From Myxococcales bacterium (GTDB lineage: Bacteria > Myxococcota_A > Bradymonadia > UBA7976 > UBA1532), in the NCBI GenBank assembly GCA_020633555.1, contig JACKDL010000010.1, positions 1 through 64,000 on the forward strand: 64,000 nt of DNA, written 5' to 3'. Made by a program: the position numbers and the translations under genes. Of the stretch, positions 8,523 through 18,658 are shown piece by piece. Each line of letters opens with the position of its first letter. Positions within the stretch are counted from its first letter, which is position 1. The notes below the pieces were generated by a model. It was not told the DNA's origin, did not search any database, and was given only the letters and a program-made list of their open reading frames with translations.

Positions 8523-11267
8523 TCAGGGGGCCATGCACAGGCCCCGCTCGCACACGCCCTCGCCGCAGGGCGCGCCGTCCACCACCCGCCGCCCGGCGCA
8601 CAGGCCCGAGTCGGGCTCGCAGACGCCGATCTCGCACAGGTTGGGCCCCAGGCAGCCCTCGACCTCCACGCCCGCGCAGCGGCCCGCCTCGACGCAGCCC
8701 GCGTGGCCAAAGCCGCCCTGCCGGATCACGACCGGCGTGGGCACGAAGTCCTCGGGCGTGAAGTGCACCCCCAGCACCACCCGGCCCCCGCCCGGGGGCG
8801 CCGCCAGGGTGTGTGCGATGAACTCGGCGTCGGGGAACGCCTCGCCCACGTCGCCCACGGCGCCGCCGGGCAGCACGTCCACCCACTGGCCGAACTCGTC
8901 CTGCACCACGCCCAGACCCCGCTCGGACAGCGTGACGCCCACGTAGCGCCCCAGCGGCTCGGGCGGGGCGTCCTGGGTCAGGATGGCCCCTTCGGCGGCA
9001 TAGCGGCGTACGAAGGGCTCGGTGACGCCGGCGAAGCGCACACCCGCCACCAGCAAATCCCCCGCCGGGCTCGCGCCCACGGCCTGCACCACCACCTGGG
9101 CCGCCGCGTCCTCCAGCGTGTCGCGCCACAGCTCGCCGCCTTGGGCGTCCAGCCGCATGACGAAGCCGTCCCGCTGCGCGCCCGGCCCGGGCCCGAAGCT
9201 GCCCACCAGCACCAGGTCCTGCCCCACGGCCGCCAGGGCCTCGGGGTAAGTCTCGGCAGGCAGCGGCAGCACCTGGGCGTCACCGGCCAGGTCCGCGCCC
9301 AGCCGCACCAGCGCGAACTCGGGCTCGATGCCGGGCTGGCTGGCCAGGATGGCCACCGCCAGGCCGCCGTCGGCGAAGGTGGCCAGCGCCGTAGGCAGGC
9401 GGCCCTGCCCATCATCCAGCGCCCGGTCCACCACGATGTCGCCCGCGCCGCCCAGCACCAGCAACCGCACGGCGCGCCGCCCGGCCAACTCGAACTCCGC
9501 CACGGCAGCCACCCCGTCGCCCAGGGGCGCCATGGCGGCCCACCCCAGGGTGGCTTGTCCCTGCGGCGGGGGCACAGTGCGGATCCATCGCACTCGCCCC
9601 ATCGGGTCCAGCGCCGCGACGGCGGGTGGCCCGCCCTGGGGATCGGGAAGGCCCAGGAACACTCCCCCGGGCCCCACGGCCCCCGCGCGTCCATCCCGCC
9701 CCTCAGCCTGCACCAGCGGCCGCCGGAAGCGCGGGGCGCCACCGCCGCAGCCCGCCACGGGGCTCACGGGGCCGCCCGCCCCGGCGTTGTCGCCCCCGGG
9801 CCGTGCCCAGCCGGGTGCCAGACCCCCGGCGAGGCTCGGCAGCCGGGTCAGCGTCGGCCCCCCACCGCCCGTCACCAGCAGGTCCAGGCGGCCTCCTGGA
9901 TCGGCCGCCACCGGCGCCACGCAGGGCGTCTGCCCACGCTGCCCCTCGGCCAACACCGTCGGCTCGACCTCCGGCGCCCGCAGATCTGCGCTCAGCAGCG
10001 CCCAGCCCTCGGCGGCGCCCCGCCAGTGACTGCCGCCGTTGAAGATCTTGCCGTCGTCGCCAATGACCACGCCGGTGCTGTGCAGGGCCTTCACCGCCCG
10101 GCCCACCAGGGCGCCGTCGCTCCAGCGCCAGCCCGCCAGCCAGTCCTGACCGGCGCCCACCAGCAGGCCGTCCGGGCACCACCAGTGGCTGCCCCCGTTG
10201 GCCACGCGATCGTCGCAGTCCGCGGCCCCCACCAGGGGTGCCTGCAGCGGCGCCCCGGTGTCGATGGGGGCGCCGGCCTCGGCCAGCTCGGCGGCCTCGG
10301 CCTCGACCCGCAGCGTCCAGCGCAGGATCTGGTCGCCGTACCCCGGATCGGCGGCCCGGCGCCGGGCCGCGATGGCCAGCCGGCCGGGCCCCACCGGCGC
10401 CAGCGCCATGGCGAAGGCCCCCAGGCGGACCCGGGTGCGCACCGCCAGGGCCGGCGCGGCGTCGTCGCCCCAGCCCAGATCCACCAGATGCTCGCCCACG
10501 CCCACCAGCCAGTGGCTGCCCCCGTTCGCCGCCAGCCCCTCGGGCGCCGGCAGCCAGTGGGATCCCCCGTTCTGCGCCCGCTCGGTGGCCAGGCGCACGA
10601 CGTCGGTGGTGGGCGCGCCGGGCAGCGCCACCCGCGCCCGCTCGGCCCCGGTGGCCCGGTCCAGCAGCACGGCGGCCCCGCCCTGGGCGGTGGCCACCGA
10701 CAGCAGCAGGTGCCCGTCGGCCAGGGCCGGGCGGGTGCAACCGTTCGCCCCCTCGATGGCCTGGCGCCACACCGGCCCCGCCCGGCGGTCCAGGGCGACC
10801 ACCTCGCAGCCACCGGCCGCCGGGATCAGCGGCACGAAGACCGCCGGCGCCTCCAGCGGCTGGCCGGGCGCGACCAGGGGCGCGAGGGCCGTGGCGTCGG
10901 CCAGGGCGAAGGCTGCGGCGCCCCCGAAGGCGCTGGCCAGCGCCACCCGCTGGCCGTCGACGTACACCGTCAGGTCGTCCAGCAGCGCCGGCGCGGTGGG
11001 CCCACAAGCCGAGCGCACCGGCGGAGGCGGCGGCCCCAGCTCACCCGCGGGGCCCTGGTCGGGCGCGCCGGCGTCGGGCGGCTCGCCGTCCACGGTCTGG
11101 TCGAGGGCCACCCCGCGGTCCACCGCGCCATCGGACGCCCGACCGTCCGGGGGCCCGGCCTCCAGGGCGGGCGCCACGTCCGGGGCGGCCGCCGGCGCGG
11201 CGCCGTCATCACAGCCGGCGGAGAGCGCCAGGGCCAGCACCAGGAGCCCGCGTCGGGACCACCGCAT
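8523..11267 (-). CDS. Beta-propeller-like lipoprotein with four NGGSHW hexapeptides
   Basis: 914 aa. The signal peptide ends at LSAGC. Asp at +2 after the lipid Cys would, by enterobacterial rules, favour inner-membrane retention. A long Asp/Ala/Pro/Gly linker runs to about residue 80. The body has recurrent strand units of the PQQ/WD propeller style, such as DGLLVGAGQDWLAGWRWSDG and DGQGRLPTALATFADGGLAVA. NGGSHW occurs at residues 233-238, 248-253, 357-362 and 410-415. The C-terminus (about 855-914) is Cys-rich, with some ten cysteines in short CxxxxxC steps, like the Cys-rich tails of myxobacterial surface proteins. The start codon lies 2 nt after the stop of the upstream HTH gene, so they form an operon. 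Ligand and function are unknown. Confidence 0.87.
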   Translation of the reverse strand: MRWSRRGLLVLALALSAGCDDGAAPAAAPDVAPALEAGPPDGRASDGAVDRGVALDQTVDGEPPDAGAPDQGPAGELGPPPPPVRSACGPTAPALLDDLTVYVDGQRVALASAFGGAAAFALADATALAPLVAPGQPLEAPAVFVPLIPAAGGCEVVALDRRAGPVWRQAIEGANGCTRPALADGHLLLSVATAQGGAAVLLDRATGAERARVALPGAPTTDVVRLATERAQNGGSHWLPAPEGLAANGGSHWLVGVGEHLVDLGWGDDAAPALAVRTRVRLGAFAMALAPVGPGRLAIAARRRAADPGYGDQILRWTLRVEAEAAELAEAGAPIDTGAPLQAPLVGAADCDDRVANGGSHWWCPDGLLVGAGQDWLAGWRWSDGALVGRAVKALHSTGVVIGDDGKIFNGGSHWRGAAEGWALLSADLRAPEVEPTVLAEGQRGQTPCVAPVAADPGGRLDLLVTGGGGPTLTRLPSLAGGLAPGWARPGGDNAGAGGPVSPVAGCGGGAPRFRRPLVQAEGRDGRAGAVGPGGVFLGLPDPQGGPPAVAALDPMGRVRWIRTVPPPQGQATLGWAAMAPLGDGVAAVAEFELAGRRAVRLLVLGGAGDIVVDRALDDGQGRLPTALATFADGGLAVAILASQPGIEPEFALVRLGADLAGDAQVLPLPAETYPEALAAVGQDLVLVGSFGPGPGAQRDGFVMRLDAQGGELWRDTLEDAAAQVVVQAVGASPAGDLLVAGVRFAGVTEPFVRRYAAEGAILTQDAPPEPLGRYVGVTLSERGLGVVQDEFGQWVDVLPGGAVGDVGEAFPDAEFIAHTLAAPPGGGRVVLGVHFTPEDFVPTPVVIRQGGFGHAGCVEAGRCAGVEVEGCLGPNLCEIGVCEPDSGLCAGRRVVDGAPCGEGVCERGLCMAP
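10023..10040 (-). repeat. NGGSHW-coding repeat, copy at residues 410-415
   Basis: On the minus strand this reads AAC GGC GGC AGT CAC TGG. It interrupts what otherwise reads as a canonical propeller strand, DGKIF then RGAAEGWALL. Confidence 0.8.
10182..10199 (-). repeat. NGGSHW-coding repeat, copy at residues 357-362
   Basis: 18 bases identical to the copy at 10509-10526. It lies between CDDRVA and WCPDGLLVGAG, just before a propeller-type strand. Confidence 0.8.
10509..10526 (-). repeat. NGGSHW-coding repeat, copy at residues 248-253
   Basis: On the minus strand this reads AAC GGG GGC AGC CAC TGG, identical over 18 bases to the copy at 10182-10199. It is preceded by Ala-Ala and followed by the strand LVGVGEHLVDLG. 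Confidence 0.8.
10554..10571 (-). repeat. NGGSHW-coding repeat, copy at residues 233-238
   Basis: On the minus strand this reads AAC GGG GGA TCC CAC TGG. It differs from the commonest copy at three adjacent bases and uses a TCN serine codon where the others use AGY. The peptide is unchanged. Confidence 0.8.
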
Positions 11268-11269
11268 GC

Positions 11270-12244
11270 TCAGCCCTCCTCGTCCACCGACTGCCCGACG
11301 TACAGGGTGAAGCGGCGCACCTCCCGGCCCGCCAGCCCCGTGTCGTTCAGGGCCCGCGCCCGCTGCAGCCAGTCCTCCAGGCGCACCCGGTTCTCGCGCA
11401 GGAACCCCGAGACCTCGCCATACAGCGGATCGTCCACGGGCACCTGCAGGGTGAAGGTGGCGCCGCCGATCTGATCGCCCAGGCTGGCGTGGTGGCGCCC
11501 CAGCCGGAGCTTCTTGGTCAGCGCCCGCACCATGGCCGCCACATGGTCGAAGATGGCCGCCTCGTAGCCCTCTTCGGTGTCCAGCGGCACGTGGTAGCTC
11601 GTGGCCCGGTAGCGGGGCGGGTTGCCCGCCTCCACCGCCAGATCGCCGGCCTCGTCGATCTCGCCCAGCAGCGTGTCCACGTGGTCCACGGCGCAGCCCA
11701 GGCGCCGGGCCGCCTCGGCGGCCGTCAGGGGCCCCTCGCGGTACAGCAACACCGCCAGATCGAAGACGTTCGCCGCCTGCGCCCGGGTCCGGGTGACCAC
11801 CGAGAAGCGCCGGTGCGGCCCGCGGCCCTCCACGTCCAGCAGCCCCGAGCGCACCAGGAAGTGCGTCACCCCGTTCAGGCTGTCGGGCTTGATGCCGCGG
11901 AACCGATCGGACAGCTCCGCCTGGGTCAGCGTGCCCTCGGGCTCATCGGCCACGGCGTCGAAGACCCGCTCCATGAGGCTGCGAGGCTCCTCGCCCCCGT
12001 CCTCATCGCCCTGGGCCTCGCGCAGGCGTTTCATCTTCGCCCGGTAGCCGTTCAGGGTCAGCCCCAGCGAGGCCGCGATGGCCTCCTGGCTGATGCCGTC
12101 GTCCCGCAGCACCTGCACGATGTCCAGCAGGGTCTTGCTGGCGATGTCCGCGAAGTACATGCGCAGCGGGTTCTGACTGGCCAAGGTGGCGAAGAGCTCG
12201 GCCACCAGGGGCACCAGCCGATCCTGCAACCCTGCGAAGTTCAT
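11270..12244 (-). CDS. Helix-turn-helix protein with winged-helix-like segments, unknown function
   Basis: 324 aa from ATG 12244, preceded by GGGGAA. Residues about 30-75 look like a sigma/AraC-style HTH: LLDIVQVLRDDGISQEAIAA, then SLGLTLNGYRAKMKRLRE. Two further segments resemble winged helices: LTQAELSDRFRGIKPDSLNGVTHFLVRSGLLDVEGRG and LTAAEAARRLGCAVDHVDTLLGEIDEAGDLAVEAGNPPRYRA. The C-terminal 100 residues are helical and could be a dimerisation or sensor region. It is not an exact match to a family I can name. It precedes the propeller lipoprotein by 2 nt, so a DNA-binding or cytosolic partner is translated together with an envelope lipoprotein. Confidence 0.75.
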   Translation of the reverse strand: MNFAGLQDRLVPLVAELFATLASQNPLRMYFADIASKTLLDIVQVLRDDGISQEAIAASLGLTLNGYRAKMKRLREAQGDEDGGEEPRSLMERVFDAVADEPEGTLTQAELSDRFRGIKPDSLNGVTHFLVRSGLLDVEGRGPHRRFSVVTRTRAQAANVFDLAVLLYREGPLTAAEAARRLGCAVDHVDTLLGEIDEAGDLAVEAGNPPRYRATSYHVPLDTEEGYEAAIFDHVAAMVRALTKKLRLGRHHASLGDQIGGATFTLQVPVDDPLYGEVSGFLRENRVRLEDWLQRARALNDTGLAGREVRRFTLYVGQSVDEEG

Positions 12245-12434
12245 CCGTTCCCCGTCGCTCACCGCGCTCCCCCACCAGCCGCCGTCGCCGGGCAGCATCG
12301 GGCAGCGCAGGCGCCGCGTCCAGGGGGGCCCAAGGTCACCGCGCATCGCCACCGCCTCGCGCCATGGGGGCACATCGCCCAGCCCAGCATGGCGCCCCCC
12401 CGGCCCGCGGGGGCCCCCCAGCTTCGTGGGGGGG

Positions 12435-12450
12435 CATGTCCCGACACATG
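12435..12450. promoter_or_regulatory. Possible operator palindrome upstream of the ArsR gene
   Basis: Two nested inverted repeats: catgt-cccgac-acatg (12435-12450) and tgtc-cc-gaca (12437-12446). They lie 47 nt before the ArsR start, between two divergent genes. ArsR-family proteins usually bind dyads near their own promoter, so autoregulation is plausible. The arms are short and could be chance. Confidence 0.25.
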
Positions 12451-12496
12451 TCGCGCGGCGTGAATCGCCTTGCAATCGCCCACCCGAAACACCGAT

Positions 12497-12835
12497 ATGT
12501 TGGGTATGGAAGCCAACGTGAACGCGATGACCTTCTCCGAGCTGCCCGAGCCGCCGGAGCGCACCATCTTCGAGGCCGAGGTGGCCAGCGCCTTCGCCCA
12601 CCCGCTGCGCCTGTGCCTGCTGCGCAAGCTCGCCAACCAGGCCTACTGCGTGAACGAGCTGGTGAACAGCGCCGGCGTCAGCCAACCGATGGTCTCGCGG
12701 CACCTGGCCACCCTGCGCAAGCTCGGCCTGGTGTCCTGCCGGGTCGAGGGGCGCAAGCGCTGCTACGACCTGGAGCACCCCGAGTTCGTGCAGGCCATGC
12801 TCACTGCCCTGGGGCAGGCGCCCGAGTCCGACTGA
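12497..12835 (+). CDS. ArsR/SmtB-family transcriptional regulator
   Basis: 112 aa from ATG 12497. ATG 12506 (MEANVNAM) is also possible and neither has a strong ribosome site. Residues about 28-100 form the winged HTH: FAHPLRLCLLRKLANQAYCV, VNELVNSAGVSQPMVSRHLA, then TLRKLGLVSCRVEGRKRCYDL. The classic ELCVCDL metal site of ArsR is only partly present (one Cys in AYCVNELV), but two more cysteines occur in the wing (SCRVEGRKRC). It may therefore sense thiol chemistry or another ligand rather than arsenite. It faces away from the HTH/propeller operon across a 252-nt spacer and could regulate it or itself. No arsenic genes are nearby. Confidence 0.88.
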   Translation: MLGMEANVNAMTFSELPEPPERTIFEAEVASAFAHPLRLCLLRKLANQAYCVNELVNSAGVSQPMVSRHLATLRKLGLVSCRVEGRKRCYDLEHPEFVQAMLTALGQAPESD

Positions 12836-12850
12836 GCCGTCCCCGGGCGT

Positions 12851-15510
12851 TCAACGCCGGCGCCCGGCCAGCCAGCCCACCACCGCCGTCACCCCAGCCG
12901 CCAGGGCCGCCGCCGGCCACGGCGCGCCGAGCGCGGACACGCCGCCACCAGCGAGACCAGCCCCCAGCAACGACAGCGCCCACGGCGGGGACACCGACCG
13001 CGCGGCCGCCAGCGCCGCCTCGGCCTGGCCCCGCGCCCGCTCCACCTCTGCCCGCGCGCCCTCGGCCTGGCTGATCTCCTGCCGAAAGGTGCCCAGCCGC
13101 ACCTGCAGATCCCCCACCGCCTCCGCGTGGGCCGCAGCGGCGGCCGCCCGGGCCGCGCGCTCCTCCTCGACACGGCCCTGCAGCACATCCCGCTCGCGGC
13201 ACACGCCCCGGTGATCGGCCTCCAGGGCCGCGTGGGCCGCCGCCAGATCGGCCCGCGCCGCGTCGGCGGCCGCCAAGGCCTCCTGCAGCTCGAGCTGGAC
13301 GGCCCGGGCGCGCTCGGCCGCCGCCCGAGCCTCGTCGCGGGCCGCTTCGGCGGCCTCGCTGGCCCGCTCGGCCTGGGTGCGCGCCGCTTCGGCGGCGTGT
13401 GCCTCGGCGGCCGCCTTCGCCCGCCGGGCGTCCGCCTGATCCGCCCTGCGCCGGGCCTCGGCCAGCGCCGCGGTCAGCTCCGCGTTCGCCGCCTGGAGCG
13501 TGGCCACGCGGCTGGCCTCGGGATCCGTCACCGGCGCTGGCCCCGAACGATCGGCGGCCTGCGCGATCTTGCCTGCCTCAGCCCGGCGCGCGGCCTCGGC
13601 CGCCAGGGCCGCCACGGTCGCCCGATCAGCCTCGGCCCGCGCCTCCTCCAGGGCGGCGGTGACCCGGGCGGCCTCGCGAGCCGCCGCAGACTCGGCCTCG
13701 GCCCGTGCCGCCGCCGCCGCCTGCTCCGCCGCCACCCGCGCCGCCGCCGCCCGCTCGGCCTCGATCCGCGCGCCGCGGCCTCACGCTCAGCCCGCGCGCG
13801 GGCCTCGACAGCCCGGCGGGCCCGCTCGGCCTCCACCGCGGCCCGCTCCGCCAGGGCGGCCTCCAGCGCCGCCCGCGTGGCCGCGAACGCCTTCACCAGG
13901 GCCGGCTCGGCGGGCGCTGACGGCTCGGCGGCCGCCCCCCTGGCCGCGACCCGCTCGGCCACGGCCGCGAGCCGACGCGCCAGCGGGGCGCACACCGCCT
14001 GGATCGTCGTCGGATCCCCGCCATCCAGCGCGGCCCGGCGCTCCGCCCGCCAGGTGGCGTGGGCTGCCAAGGCTGCCTGCGGGCTGACCTGCCCCGGCCC
14101 CGTGGCCTCGCACAGGGCCAGCGCCAGCCAGGTGGGCGGATCCACGTCGCCGTGCTCGGCGGCCCGCGGCGCCGCCTCGGCGCACAGGGACGCCTGGACC
14201 GACCAGCCCACCCCGACGCGCCCGGCGGCGCTCAAGGCGAACAGCAGGCCGTTGGCGGTGCGCCCCGGCCCCTCCAGCCGCCGCCGCAGCGCCTCCTGTG
14301 CCAGGTGCTCGCCCACGGCCCAGCGCACGGCGGGATCATCAGCCAGCTCATCCAGCAGCCCCAGCGCCTCCAGGCCGTCCGGGCGCTCGGCCAGGCCCGG
14401 CAGCCAGGCGAACAGATCCGCACGGGCCGCCAGCGCGGCGTCGCTGCGCTGGTCTGGCGGATCGATGCCCAGCGCCGCCACCCGCGCCAGCGCCCGGTGG
14501 CCCACCGGCAGCGCCGCCAGATCGGCCACGGGCGCGTCCAGCGCCACCCACGGCCGGGCCGTGGGCCCATCGCAGAAGGCCAACCCGCCGGCGGTGACGT
14601 AGACGAACCCACCCGCCACCGCCACCAGCGGCCCCGTGGGCGCGGGGCCCGCCACGGGCTGGGCGGCCAGCTTCGGCAGCTCGGCCCACCACAGCGCGCC
14701 GTCGGCCACCCAGGCCAGGCCGGGGCCCTCCAGGGCCGCCGCCACCGCGTGCACCCGATCGTGGGCCCGGCTGGCCGCCACGCTGCCCTGCCCCGGGCCC
14801 GTGGCCACCACGCGCAGGCGATCGCCGCGGGTGGGCTGCACGTGCACCAGCCGCCGCGACTCGGCGTGCCAGGCCGGCGCCACGGCGCGATCGGCCCGGG
14901 CGCCCTGCGACACCGTGAAGCGGCGCCGGCTGGGCGCCGCCCCCTGGATCCCCTGCGCCGACTCGCCGTCGCGGGTGAGCTCCAGCAGCGCCACCTCGAC
15001 CCCGGCCGCCTGCTCGCGCAGGTACACCAGGGTCTCGCTGTCGGGTACGAAGCGCGGGTGGTGGGCGCGCCAGGCGCCCTCGAGCGCGACGCCGGCCACC
15101 ACCGCGGCCGTCAGGGTGCCGTCGCCGCCGCGGGCCACGCGGTAGATGAACAGCTCATCCAGCGGCAGCGACGTGGGCCGGCCAGCCACGCAGACGAACC
15201 GCCCGTCGGGTGCCACCTGCGGCGCCGACAGCGCCCACGGGCCTTCACCCGGCGCGGGCAGCCGGAGGGCCTGCCCCGACTCGGGCGCCAACAGCCACAC
15301 CTGGGGCGGCCCCCCTTCGGGCGTGTGGCCGGTGGCCAGCAGGCGGCCTTCGCGATCGGCAGAGAAGGTGGTGACGGGGGCGGGCCCGGTGGGCAGGGCC
15401 CGGGCCGGGAAGCCCGCCCCCAGGGCGGACCAGCGCAGGCCCTCGCCGTCGGCGTGGGCCACGGCGACCAGGGGGCCGGGATCGGTGGGGAGGGTGGCCA
15501 TGGGGGCCAT
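12851..15510 (-). CDS. Propeller/coiled-coil membrane-anchored protein, interrupted by a frameshift
   Basis: One gene split into two frames. From ATG 15510 (or 15501), residues 1-350 have TolB/WD-like strands, for example VAPDGRFVCVAG and FVPDSETLVYLREQ. A helical region follows, then a long Ala/Arg/Glu coiled coil. Around 13767-13776, within a short CG-repeat tract, the frame breaks: the first frame turns into Arg/Pro-rich nonsense, while the next frame resumes the same Ala/Glu/Arg coiled coil (IEAERAAAARVAAEQAAAAA). It then runs to a C-terminal pair of membrane helices (WALSLLGAGLAGGG and AAALAAGVTAVVGWLAGRR). Removing 2 nt or adding 1 restores an intact protein of about 885 aa. A sequencing indel is the simplest explanation; a decaying gene is the alternative. 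The product would be a tail-anchored scaffold. Confidence 0.75.
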
Positions 15511-15548
15511 TATCGGGCCCCGCGGCCGGGGACGCACGCCCGGCGTGA

Positions 15549-16349
15549 TCAGGCGTCGAGCTTGTCGAGGTGCACGTCCATCTGGGGGAACGGGATGCCG
15601 ATGCCGGCGGCGTCCAGGGCCACCTTGGCGTCGTGGGTCAGGGCCTGCCAGACGTCCCAGTACACGTCCGCCTTGCACCACACGCGGAGCTGCCAGTCGA
15701 TGCTGCTGGCGCCCAGCGCGCTCAGGAAGACCTGGTGGCCCTTCTCGGCGTCGCGGCCCGCCACGTTGGCGCACACCTGCTCGAGCACGTCGCGGGTCTG
15801 CTTCAGATCGGCGCCGTAGTCGGTGCCCACGTCCACGTCCACCCGGCGGTACTCGTTGGCGCTGATGTTCTCGATGGTGCCGGCGGTGACCGAGCTGTTG
15901 GGGATGATGATCCGCCGGTTGTCCAGGGTGTCCAGGGCCACGGTGAACAGGCCGATCTCGGCCACCACGCCCAGGCTGCCGGCGGCGTTGATCAGGTCGC
16001 CCACCTTGAAGGGGCGGAACACCAGCAGCATGACGCCCGCCGAGAAGTTGCTCAGCGTGCCCTGGAAGGCCAGGCCGATGGCCAGGCCGGCGGCGCCGAT
16101 GACCGCCGCGAAGCTGGTGGTCTGGACCCCGAAGACGCCCAGGCAGGACAGGACGGTGGCGACGATGACGCCCCACCGCACCAGCTTGCCGAAGAAGATC
16201 GACAGGGTGGCATCGAAGTTCTTGGCCTGCAGGCCCTTGGTGATGCGGGTCTGCAGCCAGCCGGCGCCCTGGAAGGCCAACCAGAGGGCCACCGCCACGC
16301 CAATGACCTTCACCCCGTAGGTGTTCAGGTAATATTCGAACTTGTTCAC
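15549..16349 (-). CDS. mscS: Small-conductance mechanosensitive channel MscS
   Basis: 266 aa. I chose the GTG start at 16349 because a strong site, GGGAGGAATCA, lies directly before it; the frame extends further upstream. Three membrane helices are followed by the TM3 pore signature, rich in Ala/Gly, in FAAVIGAAGLAIGLAFQGTL, then SNFSAGVMLLVFRPFKVGD and the beta domain with IIIPNSSVTAGTIENIS. The length matches classic MscS (about 280 aa). It releases osmolytes on hypo-osmotic shock at the inner membrane. Confidence 0.95.
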   Translation of the reverse strand: MNKFEYYLNTYGVKVIGVAVALWLAFQGAGWLQTRITKGLQAKNFDATLSIFFGKLVRWGVIVATVLSCLGVFGVQTTSFAAVIGAAGLAIGLAFQGTLSNFSAGVMLLVFRPFKVGDLINAAGSLGVVAEIGLFTVALDTLDNRRIIIPNSSVTAGTIENISANEYRRVDVDVGTDYGADLKQTRDVLEQVCANVAGRDAEKGHQVFLSALGASSIDWQLRVWCKADVYWDVWQALTHDAKVALDAAGIGIPFPQMDVHLDKLDA

Positions 16350-16489
16350 TGATTCCTCCCGTCCGTTCGGGCCATCCCATGGGCCCGGTTGGCGCTCCCG
16401 ACCGACGCAAGCGCAAAAAGTCACGGGTCGTTTGACACGATTCCCCGGGTCAGGCAACCCAGTGCCACCGCCCCTCGCAGGAGGTCCCC

Positions 16490-17332
16490 ATGGAAGGCAT
16501 GACCTGCCTCGTCACCGGCGCCACTTCGGGCATCGGCGAGATCACCGCCCAGGCCCTGGCCCAGGCCGGCGCCGATCTGTTCCTCGTGGCCCGCAACGCC
16601 GACAAGGCCAAGGCCCTGGTGGATCGGCTGAAGGCCCAGACTGGCAACGACCGGATCACCGCGCTCATCGGCGATCTGTCGCGGCAAGCCGACGTACGGC
16701 GGGTGGCCGCCGAGTTCAAGGCGCAGCGCGACCGCCTGGACCGCCTGGTGAACAACGCGGGCGGCGCCTTCACCGAGCGCAAGGTCACCGATGACGGCTT
16801 CGAGTACACCTGGGCGCTGAACCACCTGGCGTACTTCCTCCTGACCCTGGAGCTGCAGCCGCTGCTGGCCGCCACGCCGGGCGCGCGGGTGGTCTGCACC
16901 GCCAGCGACGCCCACAAGGGCGGCAAGCTGGTGTGGGACGACCTGCAGTACGAGCGGCGCCGCTACGGCACCGGCACGCTCGCCTACTGCCAGTCGAAGC
17001 TGGCCAACGTGCTGTTCGCCCGCGAGGCGGCCCGCCGCTTTGCCGAGGACGGGATCACCGTCAACAGCGTGCACCCGGGCTACGTGGCCAGCGGCTTCGC
17101 GCTGAACAACGGCCCCGTGGTCAAGTTCGGCCAGTGGCTGGGCAAGCCCTTCGCCCGCAGCCCCGAGAAGGGCGCCGAGACGGTCATCTGGGCCACCGTG
17201 GACCCCGGGGCGGCCACGCTGAACGGCGAGTACCTGATGGACAAGAAGGTGCGGCGCCCGAGCGCGCGGGGGCGGGATGACGAGGCCGCGGCGCGGCTCT
17301 GGGAGCTGAGCCTGACCCAGGTGGGCGGCTGA
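16490..17332 (+). CDS. Short-chain dehydrogenase/reductase (retinol-dehydrogenase-like)
   Basis: 280 aa with the site caggaggtcccc before ATG 16490. The Rossmann glycine motif TGATSGIG (residues 9-16), NNAG (about 87) and the catalytic YCQSK (about 166) are all intact. AALNHLAYFLLTLELQPLL-type helices and the C-terminal insertion are typical of the retinol dehydrogenase/WWOX-like SDR group. It uses NAD(P)(H) on an unknown alcohol or ketone substrate. It converges on an acyl-CoA dehydrogenase, which hints at lipid metabolism but is not proof. Confidence 0.92.
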   Translation: MEGMTCLVTGATSGIGEITAQALAQAGADLFLVARNADKAKALVDRLKAQTGNDRITALIGDLSRQADVRRVAAEFKAQRDRLDRLVNNAGGAFTERKVTDDGFEYTWALNHLAYFLLTLELQPLLAATPGARVVCTASDAHKGGKLVWDDLQYERRRYGTGTLAYCQSKLANVLFAREAARRFAEDGITVNSVHPGYVASGFALNNGPVVKFGQWLGKPFARSPEKGAETVIWATVDPGAATLNGEYLMDKKVRRPSARGRDDEAAARLWELSLTQVGG

Positions 17333-17339
17333 GCCGCCC
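17323..17339. terminator. Possible hairpin spanning the SDR stop codon
   Basis: A perfect 7-bp stem GGGCGGC / GCCGCCC encloses the TGA stop as the loop (17330-17332). It sits between convergent genes, where a bidirectional terminator would be expected. There is no T-run, so intrinsic termination is uncertain. Confidence 0.3.
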
Positions 17340-17359
17340 CGGCGCGGCGGCGCCCGAGG

Positions 17360-18526
<1,167 letters not shown>

Positions 18527-18658
18527 GGCGGCCTCCGGCGGGGCTGTGGGGCAATTACTTAGCAAGGCAAGCATCCCGCCGAGGGGCGCTGGCCTCAAGG
18601 GGAAAACCGGCGCGGCTGCCAGTTTTCCGCCGTTCACCGTCCACCCTTTCGTTCTGCC

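Noticed and set aside
10023..10571. The four 18-mers as a CRISPR or transposon footprint
   Set aside because: Spacing is irregular, copies differ at DNA level while the peptide is constant, and there are no target-site duplications I can see.
12497..12835. Arsenic-resistance regulator
   Set aside because: The ELCVCDL metal site is incomplete and no ars genes are present, so only the family name is kept.
12851..13735. Separate 294-aa coiled-coil gene
   Set aside because: It has no start signal at 13735 and continues the coiled coil of the upstream frame, so it is the second half of one gene.
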